This document shows positions 20,301 through 31,901 of a DNA stretch of 64,000 bases, piece by piece. A program made the position numbers and the translations under genes. The DNA comes from Pseudomonas sp. R5(2019) (GTDB lineage: Bacteria > Pseudomonadota > Gammaproteobacteria > Pseudomonadales > Pseudomonadaceae), in the NCBI RefSeq assembly GCF_009905435.1, contig NZ_JAAAMT010000003.1, positions 1-64,000 on the forward strand, in the 5' to 3' direction. The first letter of the stretch is position 1, and each line of letters begins with the position of its first letter. A model generated the notes under the pieces. That model was not told where the DNA came from and ran no database searches. It was given only the letters and a program-made list of their open reading frames with translations.

Positions 20301-21283
20301 GAGCCGGCACTCCAGCCGCCCTTGGGCGCCTCGAAGCGCCACACCATCGACCGTAACTCGCCATCGTTGCGGGGCTTGTCGTTGTTGTCCACGCCGATCC
20401 ACGCGCCTTGCGCATCGATCACCAGCGCCTCGACCAGGCCGAATGGCTGCGAATAACGGCGTTGTTCGTCATTCAGCGCACCAGCGGCGAAGGACCAGCA
20501 GCGTTCGACTTCCGCCGTGGCCGCATCACGGCGGCAAATCTGGAAGGCATTGCGCTCGAGTGTGAACAACTTGCCGTTGAACAGCGCTACGTCCGCAAAA
20601 TCCCGGGGCCATTCACGGGCATCGGGAAACTGCGCAGGCTGCATTTGCGTACCGGCCTGGCTCATGAGCACGCAACCACCGCTGCAGTTCCAGAGGGTTT
20701 GCTGGCGGTCGACGACCATCAACCCTCGACGTCCCCGCTCGGCAGCCAGCCAGATACGGTCGCCGGCCGGGTTGACCGCCAAGCCTTCAAATAACGCATT
20801 GAAATGCAGCAACATGCCACTGGCACGGGCCTGACGCACCATGTTCGGCGAAATTCTCAGCCAGTTGGGCGCCCCATCGACCGGCACCTGCAGCACCGCC
20901 GCATGGGCTTCGCTGACCAGGTACTGGTTACCGGCGGCATCACAGCTGATGCCCTCGAAGTCCAGATCGCCACCACGGATGAACGACGCCGCCCAGGTGC
21001 GCGAACGCAGCCCCCAGGGCAGGCCGCTGTCCGGCACCGGCGGTACGTCGATCCTGACCGTTACCGCCTGCCAGACCGGGGCGCGGGTATCCAACCGGTA
21101 GATCTGGTCGTCGTCGCGGTCAGAAATCGTCCACAGATCCTTGCCACACAGGGCCAGGCCGGAAAGATTGCCGCCGCGTAGCCCTTCGACCGGGTGCTCG
21201 GACAACAACCTGAGCTGCGGCCAGGGTTCAGCCCAGGCACCTGAGGCGATCAGCAGCAACATGGCTGCCAACGCGTGCCGCAT
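20297..21283 (-). CDS. Secreted phytase-like esterase-domain protein
   Basis: The 328-residue precursor starts with a signal peptide (cleavage after GAWA, about residue 18) and continues as a beta-propeller-like sequence of the 'esterase-like activity of phytase' family (LSGLALCGKDLWTISDRDD, DLDFEGISCDAAGNQYLVSE, FEGLAVNPAGDRIWLAAERG). Enzyme activity in this family is poorly established, so the substrate is unknown. It overlaps the parE stop by one base (TGATG) and the protease gene by four, placing it in the parE-parC operon. Confidence 0.8.
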
Positions 21284-23187
21284 CAGGTCAGAACCTCAGC
21301 CAGATTGCCCTTGGATTCCAGCCAGGTCTTGCGATCACCTGCGCGTTTTTTCGCCAGCAGCATGTCCATCATTTCCGAGGCCCCGGCAAAATCGTCCAGG
21401 GTCAGCTGGACCAGACGACGGGTGTTCGGGTCCATGGTGGTTTCACGCAGCTGTGGCGGGTTCATTTCACCCAGGCCTTTGAAACGGGTGACCTGCGGCT
21501 TGCCGCGCTTCTTCTCGGCGACCAGACGGTCGAGGATCCCGTCGCGCTCGGCTTCATCCAGGGCGTAGTAGATTTCCTTGCCCAGGTCGATCCGGTACAG
21601 CGGCGGCATGGCCACGTAAACGTGACCGGCATCGACCAAGGGGCGGAAATGCTGAACGAACAGAGCGCAGAGCAAGGTGGCGATGTGCAAGCCGTCGGAG
21701 TCGGCGTCAGCGAGGATGCAGATCTTGCCGTAACGCAATTGACTGAGGTCGCTGGCACCCGGGTCGATGCCGATGGCCACGGCAATGTTGTGCACTTCCT
21801 GGCTGGCCAGCACTTCGCTGCCGTCCACTTCCCAGGTGTTGAGGATTTTGCCGCGCAGCGGCAGGATGGCCTGGAACTCCTTGTCGCGGGCTTGCTTGGC
21901 GGAGCCGCCAGCGGAGTCACCCTCGACCAGGAACAGCTCGGCGCGCATCGGATCCTGGCCGGCACAGTCGGCCAGCTTGCCCGGTAACGCCGGGCCCTGG
22001 GTAATGCGCTTGCGTTCGACTTTCTTGCTCGCCTTGAGCCGGCGCCCGGCGTTGCTGATGGCCAGCTCCGCCAGCTGCATGCCCATTTCCGGGTGCGCGT
22101 TGAGGTAGAGGCTGAAGGCGTCCTTGACCACCCCCGAGACGAACGCGGCGGCCTCGCGGGATGACAGGCGCTCTTTGGTCTGGCCGGAGAATTGCGGGTC
22201 TTGCATCTTCATCGAGAGCACGAAGGCGATGCGCTCCCAGATGTCTTCCGGCGCCAGTTTCAGGCCGCGCGGCAGCAGATTGCGGAACTCGCAGAAATCG
22301 CGCATGGCATCCAGCAGGCCCTGGCGCAAGCCGTTGACGTGGGTTCCGCCCTGAGCGGTGGGGATCAGGTTGACGTAGCTTTCCTGGACGCTGTCGCCGC
22401 CTTCGGGCAGCCACAGCAAGGCCCAGTCGACGGCTTCTTTATTACCGGCCAGGCTGCCGCAGAAAGGAGCTTCGGGCAGGCGGGCGAATTCGCTGACCGC
22501 GTCTTCCAGGTAGGAGCGCAGGCCGTCTTCATAGTGCCACTCGACTTTCTCGCCGGTGGCCTTGTCCTCGAAGCTTACCAGCAGGCCCGGGCACAATACG
22601 GCCTTGGCCTTGAGCACGTGCTTGAGGCGGCTGACGGAAAACCTGGGGGAATCGAAGTACTTCGGGTCGGGGGAAAAATAGACGCTGGTGCCGGTGTTGC
22701 GCTTGCCGACCGCGCCGATCACCTCCAGGTCAGTGGACTTGAAGCCGTTGGCAAAGGTCATCTGGTATTCGTTGCCATCACGCTTGACCTTGACCCGGAC
22801 TTGAGTCGACAAGGCGTTGACCACCGAAATACCGACACCGTGCAGGCCGCCGGAGAACTGGTAGTTCTTGTTCGAGAACTTGCCGCCGGCGTGCAGCTTG
22901 GTCAGGATCAGCTCGACACCCGATACGCCCTCTTCGGGGTGGATATCCACAGGCATGCCGCGACCGTCGTCGATCACTTCCAGGGAATGGTCGGCGTGCA
23001 GGATCACCGAGACCGATTTCGCATGCCCGGCCAGCGCTTCGTCGACACTGTTGTCGATCACTTCCTGGGCAAGGTGGTTCGGCCGGCTGGTGTCGGTGTA
23101 CATGCCCGGTCGTTTGCGGACCGGGTCGAGGCCCGAGAGGACTTCGATGGCGTCTGCGTTATAGGAGCTAGCGCTGGGATTGGCCAT
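21283..23187 (-). CDS. parE: DNA topoisomerase IV subunit B
   Basis: ParE is the ATPase subunit that drives ParC. The 634-residue protein has a GHKL ATP site (EVIDNSVDEALAG, DDGRGMPVDIHPEEG, GLHGVGISVVNAL), a transducer domain, and a TOPRIM domain with EGDSAGGSAKQARD and the metal-binding DADSDG. The quinolone-related region is of normal sequence. It is separated from parC by two small coupled genes, as in other pseudomonads. Confidence 0.97.
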   Translation of the reverse strand: MANPSASSYNADAIEVLSGLDPVRKRPGMYTDTSRPNHLAQEVIDNSVDEALAGHAKSVSVILHADHSLEVIDDGRGMPVDIHPEEGVSGVELILTKLHAGGKFSNKNYQFSGGLHGVGISVVNALSTQVRVKVKRDGNEYQMTFANGFKSTDLEVIGAVGKRNTGTSVYFSPDPKYFDSPRFSVSRLKHVLKAKAVLCPGLLVSFEDKATGEKVEWHYEDGLRSYLEDAVSEFARLPEAPFCGSLAGNKEAVDWALLWLPEGGDSVQESYVNLIPTAQGGTHVNGLRQGLLDAMRDFCEFRNLLPRGLKLAPEDIWERIAFVLSMKMQDPQFSGQTKERLSSREAAAFVSGVVKDAFSLYLNAHPEMGMQLAELAISNAGRRLKASKKVERKRITQGPALPGKLADCAGQDPMRAELFLVEGDSAGGSAKQARDKEFQAILPLRGKILNTWEVDGSEVLASQEVHNIAVAIGIDPGASDLSQLRYGKICILADADSDGLHIATLLCALFVQHFRPLVDAGHVYVAMPPLYRIDLGKEIYYALDEAERDGILDRLVAEKKRGKPQVTRFKGLGEMNPPQLRETTMDPNTRRLVQLTLDDFAGASEMMDMLLAKKRAGDRKTWLESKGNLAEVLT

Positions 23188-23240
23188 GGGTTCTCGTCGT
23201 CAATCGTTCGTGAAAAAGAAAAAACGCGCTGTGCGCACTG

Positions 23241-23849
23241 TCACAGGGCGAAAAAATCAAGGCGCTGGTAGCACGCCGCCGGTATCCCGGCAAAGGTCAG
23301 CAGGGCCGGCAAGCGCTGGGCAAAACCCTGGAAACCGTGGTCGCCGCCGGCCTCGATACGCAAGGCGCAGGCCCGGTAAAAGCGTTCGGCACGGCGGTAG
23401 TCCAGTGTTTCATCCCCCGTTTGCAGCCATACCTGAAAGCGTTGGGCATCCAGCGGTGCTGGCACTTCGAGTTCAGCCAGGGCTTGCACATGGTCCAGGG
23501 TCAACTCCCAGGTTTCGCCGGTGTACAGATTCTGTTGCGGCCCAAGGAAGCCGTCGAACAGCCGGTGGGGATTGACCGCCGGGTTGATCAGCAAGGCTTT
23601 CAGGCCATGGCGCTCGGCCAGGTGAGTGGCATAGTAGCCCCCGAGCGAACTGCCGACCAGCAACGGGCTGCCCAGCTGCTCGATCGCAGCCTCGAGCTGA
23701 ACCATGGCCTGGCGAGGATGATGGTGCAAGGCCGGTACCTGCAATTGCTCGGCAAGGCCCAACTGCTGCATCGCCGCCAGCAATTGGCAGGCCTTTCTCG
23801 ACGCCGGCGCGCTGTTCAGACCATGGATATAAAGAATTGAACCTGACAT
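23241..23849 (-). CDS. yqiA: YqiA-family alpha/beta-hydrolase
   Basis: The 202-residue cytoplasmic esterase has the alpha/beta-hydrolase start YIHGLNSAP, a nucleophile elbow VGSSLGG (Ser68), and a late histidine in GGDHGFQGF. E. coli YqiA, also encoded next to parE and cpdA, hydrolyses palmitoyl-CoA and p-nitrophenyl esters; its natural substrate is not established. The gene lies 53 bases before parE on the same strand. Confidence 0.88.
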   Translation of the reverse strand: MSGSILYIHGLNSAPASRKACQLLAAMQQLGLAEQLQVPALHHHPRQAMVQLEAAIEQLGSPLLVGSSLGGYYATHLAERHGLKALLINPAVNPHRLFDGFLGPQQNLYTGETWELTLDHVQALAELEVPAPLDAQRFQVWLQTGDETLDYRRAERFYRACALRIEAGGDHGFQGFAQRLPALLTFAGIPAACYQRLDFFAL

Positions 23850-23974
23850 ACCGCCCTCAGAGCCCCCATGAACGCCCGGCTACCCGCCCGGGACGCAAAG
23901 ATGCGCAGTTTAGCCTGTTAGCCGAGAGATAAATCAGCTTCAGATGTTTCGCAACGAAAAAGGGAAATGACGGA

Positions 23975-24790
23975 TCAGTATCCGTCGCCGTAATCCACAG
24001 TGAAACTGAAGCCGCTGATCCGCGAGACACCGGTCTCCAGCTGCCCGTCGGTGTGCAGGCGCAACCAGCGATAGCCGGGCGCCTGGTCGACGTCGATCTT
24101 GAAGTCATCGCTGTGCGGCAGAAACTGAACGCAGGTGGACGGCGAGGCCAGCAGGCGTACACCGTTGCGCAACTGGTCCCATTCCTGATGGATATGGCCC
24201 CAGAGCACAGCGCGCACCTGTGGGAAGCGGTCGAGCACCGCGAATAAGTCATCCGGGTTACGCAGACCGATCGGCGCCATCCAGGCGCAACGAATATCCA
24301 CCGGCTGGTGATGCAGACAAATCAGGTGATGGCGCTCGGGGGCTTGCTCAAGTGAGTGGGTCAGGCGCTCCAGCTGTGTTTCATCCAGATACCCTGGCAC
24401 GGCACCGGTGATGGCCGAATTGAGCAGCACGACCCGCCAGTTGCCAAGGTCCACGATGGGGTCCAGCACCACCGGGGCGCCGCCGACCCTGGCCATGGCC
24501 TGCGGTTCGTCGTGATTGCCGCACAACCAGCGCACTGGCGCCGAGAGCCGGGCGCTCTGTGCGGCAAAACGCTGGTAGGACGCCGGCGTGCCGTCCTGAG
24601 TCAGGTCGCCAGTGGCCAATACCAGATCGATCCGCGGCTGCTCGGCCAGGACTTGATCGACGACCCGACTCAAACTGTCAGCCGTATTCATGCCCAACAG
24701 CGTGCCTTGCGCCTCGGCAAACAAATGACTGTCGGAAAGCTGCACGAGGGTGACCGGCGCCTCAGCGATCGGGTTGAGCGGGTTGGACAA
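23975..24790 (-). CDS. cpdA: 3',5'-cyclic-AMP phosphodiesterase
   Basis: CpdA hydrolyses cAMP and so limits Vfr/CRP activity. The 271-residue protein shows the metallophosphatase series QLSDSHLF (Asp20, His22), GDLTQDG, GNHDEP, HHQP and GHIHQEW. The start is a TTG at 24790 with GGAG seven bases upstream; the frame continues upstream but with no better site. The gene normally follows nudF and a DUF1249 gene, but here an oxidoreductase gene intervenes. Confidence 0.92.
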   Translation of the reverse strand: MSNPLNPIAEAPVTLVQLSDSHLFAEAQGTLLGMNTADSLSRVVDQVLAEQPRIDLVLATGDLTQDGTPASYQRFAAQSARLSAPVRWLCGNHDEPQAMARVGGAPVVLDPIVDLGNWRVVLLNSAITGAVPGYLDETQLERLTHSLEQAPERHHLICLHHQPVDIRCAWMAPIGLRNPDDLFAVLDRFPQVRAVLWGHIHQEWDQLRNGVRLLASPSTCVQFLPHSDDFKIDVDQAPGYRWLRLHTDGQLETGVSRISGFSFTVDYGDGY

Positions 24791-24884
24791 AATGCGTCTC
24801 CAGATAGGACCTGGCGTAATTATGCGGACTGCACCCAGCCTGGGCAAACCGGCAGATGCGGCCCCGCTCACAGTTCAGCAAAGC

Positions 24885-26135
24885 TTAATGCCCTTGCAGC
24901 GCTTCAAAGGTCTGCAAACTGGCGGTATTGCGCTCGCCCACGGCGGCCCGGCTCTGGATTTCCTGCCGGGCGCTCGCCAACACCCCCTCTCGCACATACC
25001 TGAAACCCTGTTGCTCAATGCAATCACGGTCTTGCAGCAACGCCAGCACTTCGTCCGCCGCCGCCAGCACATTGCTGACCTTACCCGGAAAGACGTAAAT
25101 CGTATTGGCGTTCTCGAAGACCGGCGAGCTTCTGAACTCTGTGCGGGTCCGCAGCTTGGCCAGTACTGCGCCCTTCCAGCCGGTGTAGGAAAAACGCCGG
25201 TCGAACACCGGCCAGAAGCGTTGCATTTGCGCCTCGCACAACGGTTTGACCTTGCCCTCGACGAAGCCATCTTCGATTTGCCCGAGCATCGCGCGGGCTT
25301 CATCGGGCGTATCGAAGGAGCCCATGATGGTGTAGCTGCCGTGGGTCAGCACGTAGTGCCGGGCGGGCGCTGCGTCTGATTCGATGAGGGGCATCAGGCA
25401 GGGAAACCAGCCGTCCATGACGATAAACGACAGCGGCTTTTCAGCAGGCATGTTGTCTTCGTAGGTCAGCCCCAGACACACCTGGTACACCACGTCCATG
25501 GCCACGGGTAACGTCGCGGGGAAGCTGTCGGGAATCAGCGCCTGGTAGCCGCTGGCATTGATGACCCGGTCAAATGCGAGCGCCTGACCGTCCGCGCCAT
25601 GGAGCCGCACGCCGTTGTCCAGCACCTCGTTGCTCAAGACCTGGAAATTGCAGCGCACCTCGACACCTGCCTGAATCAGCCGGCCGGCGAAAAAATTTCG
25701 CAGCCGCCTGCCAAGCACCACGCTGGGCTCTTCCAGTTCAAAGGCAGATTCCAGAGCGGTGAAGCCTTCAGTGCCAAGGTTCAGCGCTCGGCACTCCGGC
25801 GACTCATGACAGACGGCGGCAAACTGATCGGAGGTGACTTTGGAAGGCTCCCCCAAGGCATCGGAGGTGCCGTGTGCGTAGATCGAAGCTTCATGGGCGA
25901 CCACCAGCTCCGGGTAGATCCGGCAAAACCGCTCGAAAGCCGCCAGGCAGCTGTCGCGGGTCGCTTTGGAGCGGGGATAGTGCGGCCCTTTGTGCAGACG
26001 AATACCAAAATCGCCCGACACCCCGCGAAAAATGTCCGTGTTGCGTTCCAGCACGACCACTTGATGACCTTCCCTGGCCAGTTCCAGCGCTATGTGGCAT
26101 CCGTTCCAGCCAGCGCCGATGATTCCTATTTTCAT
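24885..26135 (-). CDS. FAD-dependent oxidoreductase
   Basis: The 416-residue protein begins with a dinucleotide-binding motif GIIGAGWNGCHIALEL, followed by an FAD motif ending in a Glu (VVVLERN) and a later VINASGYQ region, as in DAO-type flavoenzymes. No signal peptide is seen. The substrate is not recognisable. It is inserted between the DUF1249 gene and cpdA, which are usually adjacent, and its base composition is slightly lower in GC than its neighbours, suggesting later acquisition. It probably uses its own promoter in the 104 bases upstream. Confidence 0.75.
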   Translation of the reverse strand: MKIGIIGAGWNGCHIALELAREGHQVVVLERNTDIFRGVSGDFGIRLHKGPHYPRSKATRDSCLAAFERFCRIYPELVVAHEASIYAHGTSDALGEPSKVTSDQFAAVCHESPECRALNLGTEGFTALESAFELEEPSVVLGRRLRNFFAGRLIQAGVEVRCNFQVLSNEVLDNGVRLHGADGQALAFDRVINASGYQALIPDSFPATLPVAMDVVYQVCLGLTYEDNMPAEKPLSFIVMDGWFPCLMPLIESDAAPARHYVLTHGSYTIMGSFDTPDEARAMLGQIEDGFVEGKVKPLCEAQMQRFWPVFDRRFSYTGWKGAVLAKLRTRTEFRSSPVFENANTIYVFPGKVSNVLAAADEVLALLQDRDCIEQQGFRYVREGVLASARQEIQSRAAVGERNTASLQTFEALQGH

Positions 26136-26239
26136 GCTTCCCTCTTCGCCAATGCAGTGAATTCATGCGTTGACCAAGGGAGTTTTCAGTAGGAAGGGTA
26201 TTACACGGCAGCCCGATGCAAACTGTTTCGACAGGCGGC

Positions 26240-26692
26240 TCAGCGAACCGCTTCATACTCGTGGCCGCAGGCCAGGCAATGGCTCAGCCACTCACCCAGG
26301 AACAGGTTGAGCTGGGCTTTTTCATCAGGCTGGTGCATGGCTGCGTTGGGGTAGGGATAAATGCTGCGAAAACGCCGCGCATGCTCGGCACCGATGACCT
26401 CGGCCATGCGCGCATCGTGATACACCTGAACTTCCATCTGTGGCACCGGCAGCCAAGGCAAACTGTGCTCCTGGCGCACCCGCAAGGTGGTCGTGTACGG
26501 GCAGGCCAACACCACCTCGAGCGACAACACGCCGAGCATCTGGTCCCCTTGGGTCATGGCGATGCGACGGGTGCGCTCGGCGGCGCGCATGTCCGGCAAC
26601 AGGCGCATCAAACGCGCATAGTTGGCCTCGCAGGCAGCCTGCAACCCGACCAGATCGACCCGGTAGCGTTCGCGCAACAGATTCACGACCAT
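26240..26692 (-). CDS. DUF1249 family protein
   Basis: The 150-residue protein matches the DUF1249 family (YqiB-like) found between nudF and cpdA in gammaproteobacteria. Typical segments are ANYARLMRLLPDM, VVLACPYTTTLRVRQ and MEVQVYHDARMAEV. No catalytic motif is evident and the function is unknown. It overlaps the end of nudF by 10 bases, so the two are translated together. Confidence 0.88.
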   Translation of the reverse strand: MVVNLLRERYRVDLVGLQAACEANYARLMRLLPDMRAAERTRRIAMTQGDQMLGVLSLEVVLACPYTTTLRVRQEHSLPWLPVPQMEVQVYHDARMAEVIGAEHARRFRSIYPYPNAAMHQPDEKAQLNLFLGEWLSHCLACGHEYEAVR

Positions 26693-27300
26693 AGCCCCCT
26701 GACTTCATCGCGGTTCAACGCCAGCCATTGCAAGGCAATAATGCTTGCCGCGTTGATGATTTGCCCATCGCGTACGGCTTGTAAAGCGTCCTCGAACGCC
26801 CAGACCTTGACGCGTATATCTTCGCCCTCTTCCTCCAGACCGTGCAGACCGCCAGCCCCCGTGCTGTCGCAGCGCCCCAGATACAGGTGAACGTACTCAT
26901 CGCTGCCACCGGGTGACGGAAAATACTTGGTGATCGGCCACAGCGCTTTGAACTTCAGCCCAGCTTCCTCCTGCGCCTCGCGGTGTGCAACCTCTTCCGG
27001 TAGCTCGTCTTTATCGATCAGACCAGCGACCAGTTCAACCATCCAGGGGTTGTCGATCTTGCCCATGGCACCGACGCGAAATTGCTCGATCAACACCACT
27101 TCGTCACGCTGCGGGTCGTACGGCAACACACACACCGCATCGTGGCGCACGAACAGCTCGCGGCTGATTTCGCGGCCCATGCCACCGGCAAACAGTTCGT
27201 GCTTGAGGTGCACCCGATCGAGCCGGTAAAAGCCTTGAAAGCAATTCTCCCGACGGGTGATCTGGACAGCAGTCGGTACGGCATTAACGATGTCAGTCAT
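26683..27300 (-). CDS. nudF: ADP-ribose diphosphatase (Nudix)
   Basis: NudF splits ADP-ribose into AMP and ribose 5-phosphate, clearing a reactive NAD breakdown product. The 205-residue protein has a complete Nudix box (GLIDKDELPEEVAHREAQEEAGL spans about residues 96-118, with the REAQEEAG core). The ATG at 27300 is preceded by GAGGA; an in-frame upstream start adds only 13 residues without a ribosome binding site. It heads the nudF-DUF1249-(insert)-cpdA series. Confidence 0.93.
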   Translation of the reverse strand: MTDIVNAVPTAVQITRRENCFQGFYRLDRVHLKHELFAGGMGREISRELFVRHDAVCVLPYDPQRDEVVLIEQFRVGAMGKIDNPWMVELVAGLIDKDELPEEVAHREAQEEAGLKFKALWPITKYFPSPGGSDEYVHLYLGRCDSTGAGGLHGLEEEGEDIRVKVWAFEDALQAVRDGQIINAASIIALQWLALNRDEVRGLWS

Positions 27301-27504
27301 GAAAGTCCTCGTTACCTTGCGGTTACAGCGTCGGGCCATCCTAACGCGGCCCCTGCGATCGTGCAGCCCCTTTCAAGATAGCGAGCAGGCTGCCACGATA
27401 GGCAGCCACCGGTCGAATCGACTGTATTGAGCTTAGTGGCGAACTGAAGGCGTTGCAGAGAGTCCAACCACGACCATTTTTGCCCTGACACCCCAAGGAT
27501 CAGC

Positions 27505-28251
27505 ATGTCGTTATCCAAACTTGTCACCGTGGCCTGCGTAGCCCTGACCCTGGGCGCATGCCAAAGTCTGTTCCAGCCCAACCTGCGCGCACCGCTAGAG
27601 GCCAAGCGCGACGCCTGGGAGCACATCAAGCCGGGCTGCAGCGCTGCGGACTGCCCACTGGTGAATATCGACACCCTGCACTTTCCCGCTGAACCTCAGC
27701 TGGACCCGCTGATCGAGCGCAAATTGCTGGAAATGGCCCGCAATTCGCCCGACGCACCGATGCCGGCTTCACTCAAGGCCTACGAAGAGCAATTCCTGAG
27801 CAGCGCCCAAAGCCGTCACAGCACCTACCTGCAAGCCAAGGTACGCGAGCAGCATGACGGGCTGGTGATCATCGAATTGTCCAGCTACCTGGACACCGGC
27901 GGCGCCCACGGCATGCCGGGCCGCGGCTTCATCAACTATTCGCGCCAGCAGCACCGGGCGCTGACCTTGCAGGACATGCTGGTGCCAGGCCAGGAAAACA
28001 CCTTCTGGCTGGCCGCTCAGGAAGCCCACAAGGGCTGGTTGATCAGCAGCAAACTGGACCAGGACGCCGAGTTCATCAAGACCTGGCCGTTCCAGAAAAC
28101 CCCGAACATTGCCCTGACGTATGGCGGGGTGATCCTCAAGTACGACGTGTACACCCTCGCGCCTTACGCTCAGGGCCACGTTGAACTGAAGATCCCCTAT
28201 GCCCGCCTGAACGGGGTGATCAAGCCCGAGCTGTTTCCTGGCCGCGGCTGA
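27505..28251 (+). CDS. RsiV/DUF3298-like lipoprotein
   Basis: The 248-residue precursor has a lipoprotein signal with lipobox LGAC (Cys19). The body resembles the RsiV/DUF3298 family: a DUF4163-like part followed by DTGGAHGMPG and HRALTLQDML and an extended strand region. RsiV of Bacillus is an anti-sigma factor and lysozyme receptor, but Gram-negative lipoproteins of this family lack the anti-sigma part, and this one has no cytoplasmic domain, so only an envelope role can be inferred. Its 3' end overlaps the convergent cytX gene by 32 bases. Confidence 0.75.
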   Translation: MSLSKLVTVACVALTLGACQSLFQPNLRAPLEAKRDAWEHIKPGCSAADCPLVNIDTLHFPAEPQLDPLIERKLLEMARNSPDAPMPASLKAYEEQFLSSAQSRHSTYLQAKVREQHDGLVIIELSSYLDTGGAHGMPGRGFINYSRQQHRALTLQDMLVPGQENTFWLAAQEAHKGWLISSKLDQDAEFIKTWPFQKTPNIALTYGGVILKYDVYTLAPYAQGHVELKIPYARLNGVIKPELFPGRG

Positions 28252-29512
28252 AGGCCCGACCCAACAGGTACTGCAGCAGCCCTGCCAGAATCAGTGACGG
28301 CAGGGTTGCACCGACCTCCGGGTACAGATTGGCCAGCACGTGGTAGGTGCTGATGCCGCCCAGCCAGGCCAGCAACGCCGTCCAGCGCAGGTTGACCAGC
28401 GCGCTGGTGGCGCTGCGCTGGCGCAGGATGAAGTGATCGACCAACACCACCCCAAACAATGGCGCGAATACCGAACCGATCAGCAGCAGGAAGTTCTGGT
28501 ACTGGGTCAAGGGCGCGACGCAGGCGATCAGGGTGCAGAGCAAGCCAAGCGCCAGTGCCAGGTGTTCGACTTTCAAATGCACCAGCATGCCGGTCGAGAC
28601 CGCTGCCGAATGAATATCGGCAAAGGCTTTTTCCGACTCGTCGAGCAGAATCAGCAACAGTGGAATACCCAGCCCTGCACCGGCCAGTGCCAACAGCATC
28701 GTATTGGCTTCACCACTTGGGGCAAAGGCCAGGATATAGCCCACGCCCAGGCTCATCATCCAGATGTTGCCGATGAAATAGCCCAGCGCGGTGCCGGTGA
28801 AGACACGTTTGCCGCCCTTGCCGAAGCGCGAGTAGTCGGCGATCAGCGGTAGCCACGACAATGGCATGGCAATCGCGATGTCGACGCCGACCGCGAACGA
28901 CAGCGTGCCGTCACCGGCCTGGGCCCACAGCGTGGCCAGGTCAGCCTTGGCAAACAGGTTCCAGGTCAGCCAGACGCAAGACGCCATCAGCAACCAGATC
29001 CCCCATTTGCGCAGAATCTTGCGCACAAAGGTCAAGGGCCCGCCCACCGCCAGCAAGGTGGCCAGGCCGCCGAAAAACAGGGTCCACAAAAACGGGTTCG
29101 AGCCCAGACCACCCTCGCCGAAGGCGCGCGCCCCCAGAAGGCTTGCGGCATCACGCATGACGATGATTTCGAAAGTACCCCAACCAATCAGCTGCAACAG
29201 GTTGAGGACGGCCGGCACGGCAGCGCCCCGCTTGCCCAGGGTCAATTTGAGCGAAGCCATCGCCGAGAGGCCGGTGTCGCTACCGATCACCCCGACCGCC
29301 GCCAGCAACAGAACACCTACCGTGGTACCGATCACGATCGCCAGGATTGATCCCGACAAACCCAGGCCCGGCGCCAGCAATGCACCGGTCTGCAGCACCA
29401 TCAGGCCGATACCCAGGGAAAACCACAGGGAAAACAGGTCACGTGCGCCGAAGACACGCTGGCTTGCGCTGATCGCCTGGTCGGGCGAATAGGTACTGGA
29501 TGAAGTGTTCAC
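28220..29512 (-). CDS. cytX: Putative hydroxymethylpyrimidine transporter CytX
   Basis: The 430-residue inner-membrane protein has about 12 membrane helices and belongs to the purine-cytosine permease (NCS1) family. Identification as CytX rests on family pattern (LFSLWFSLGIGLMVLQTG, LPLIADYSRFG) and on its place downstream of thiC. CytX-type permeases are predicted to import the thiamine pyrimidine precursor. The start is a GTG at 29512 with a weak ribosome binding site. A REP pair lies between thiC and cytX, so read-through from thiC may be limited. Confidence 0.82.
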   Translation of the reverse strand: MNTSSSTYSPDQAISASQRVFGARDLFSLWFSLGIGLMVLQTGALLAPGLGLSGSILAIVIGTTVGVLLLAAVGVIGSDTGLSAMASLKLTLGKRGAAVPAVLNLLQLIGWGTFEIIVMRDAASLLGARAFGEGGLGSNPFLWTLFFGGLATLLAVGGPLTFVRKILRKWGIWLLMASCVWLTWNLFAKADLATLWAQAGDGTLSFAVGVDIAIAMPLSWLPLIADYSRFGKGGKRVFTGTALGYFIGNIWMMSLGVGYILAFAPSGEANTMLLALAGAGLGIPLLLILLDESEKAFADIHSAAVSTGMLVHLKVEHLALALGLLCTLIACVAPLTQYQNFLLLIGSVFAPLFGVVLVDHFILRQRSATSALVNLRWTALLAWLGGISTYHVLANLYPEVGATLPSLILAGLLQYLLGRAFSRGQETARA

Positions 29513-29589
29513 GCGTTCGATCTCAGGGGGATAAGTGTTGTTAATCGCTGAATGCTGCTTGACCCCAAATCCTCTTGCTGGAATGGACC

Positions 29590-29676
29590 GTGGGAGCGGA
29601 TTTATCCGCGAATAGCAGCGCTGCGGTTTATCAGGCAGACCGAGTTGCTTCTATTCGCGGATAAATCCGCTCCCAC
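29590..29676. repeat. Inverted REP pair between thiC and cytX
   Basis: Arms of 26 bases pair perfectly: GTGGGAGCGGATTTATCCGC... at 29590-29615 and its reverse complement at 29651-29676. The same REP family reappears at 39290-39369. The resulting hairpin lies downstream of thiC and could stabilise or end its transcript. Confidence 0.85.
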
Positions 29677-29720
29677 AAGGAGTCAGTTTCAACCGGAGCA
29701 CCTTGCGGTGCCCCCGCCAA

Positions 29721-31631
<1,911 letters not shown>

Positions 31632-31769
31632 CTAGCGGTGGATTGTCGGAGCGAACCTGAAAGGCACGGACGCACCAGTGCTGGTGCTGTGCTGGATCTC
31701 GTCGAGTGCAGTTTCACGGCATGAACTGAATTCGAAGACCCGGCACAAGAGGACTCGCCGGGAAGACGA

Positions 31770-31860
31770 GAAATCTTGTTCCCTACGCAGGCGCTAACCT
31801 GATCAGGTTCAACGGGATCCGGATTATCCGATCTCAGCCTTACAGCAAGGCACCCCGACA
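31770..31860 (-). ncRNA. TPP riboswitch (THI element) of thiC
   Basis: On the minus strand the leader reads GGGGTGCCTTGC, then GGCTGAGATCGGA, then CCGTTGAACCTGATCAGG and GCGTAGGGAACAAG. These are the conserved segments of the thiamine pyrophosphate aptamer in the right order. About 160 bases separate it from the thiC start. An unambiguous terminator or anti-Shine-Dalgarno element was not identified, so the mode of control is open. Confidence 0.95.
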
Positions 31861-31871
31861 AGAACGCGGCC

Positions 31872-31901
31872 AGTCTAGACATAACTGGCAATGAAAGCCA
31901 A
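31872..31901 (-). promoter_or_regulatory. Candidate promoter of thiC
   Basis: On the minus strand TTGGCT (31901-31896) is followed after 18 bases by TAGACT (31877-31872). A transcript would begin near 31865, directly before the TPP aptamer, which is where the promoter must lie. Confidence 0.45.
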
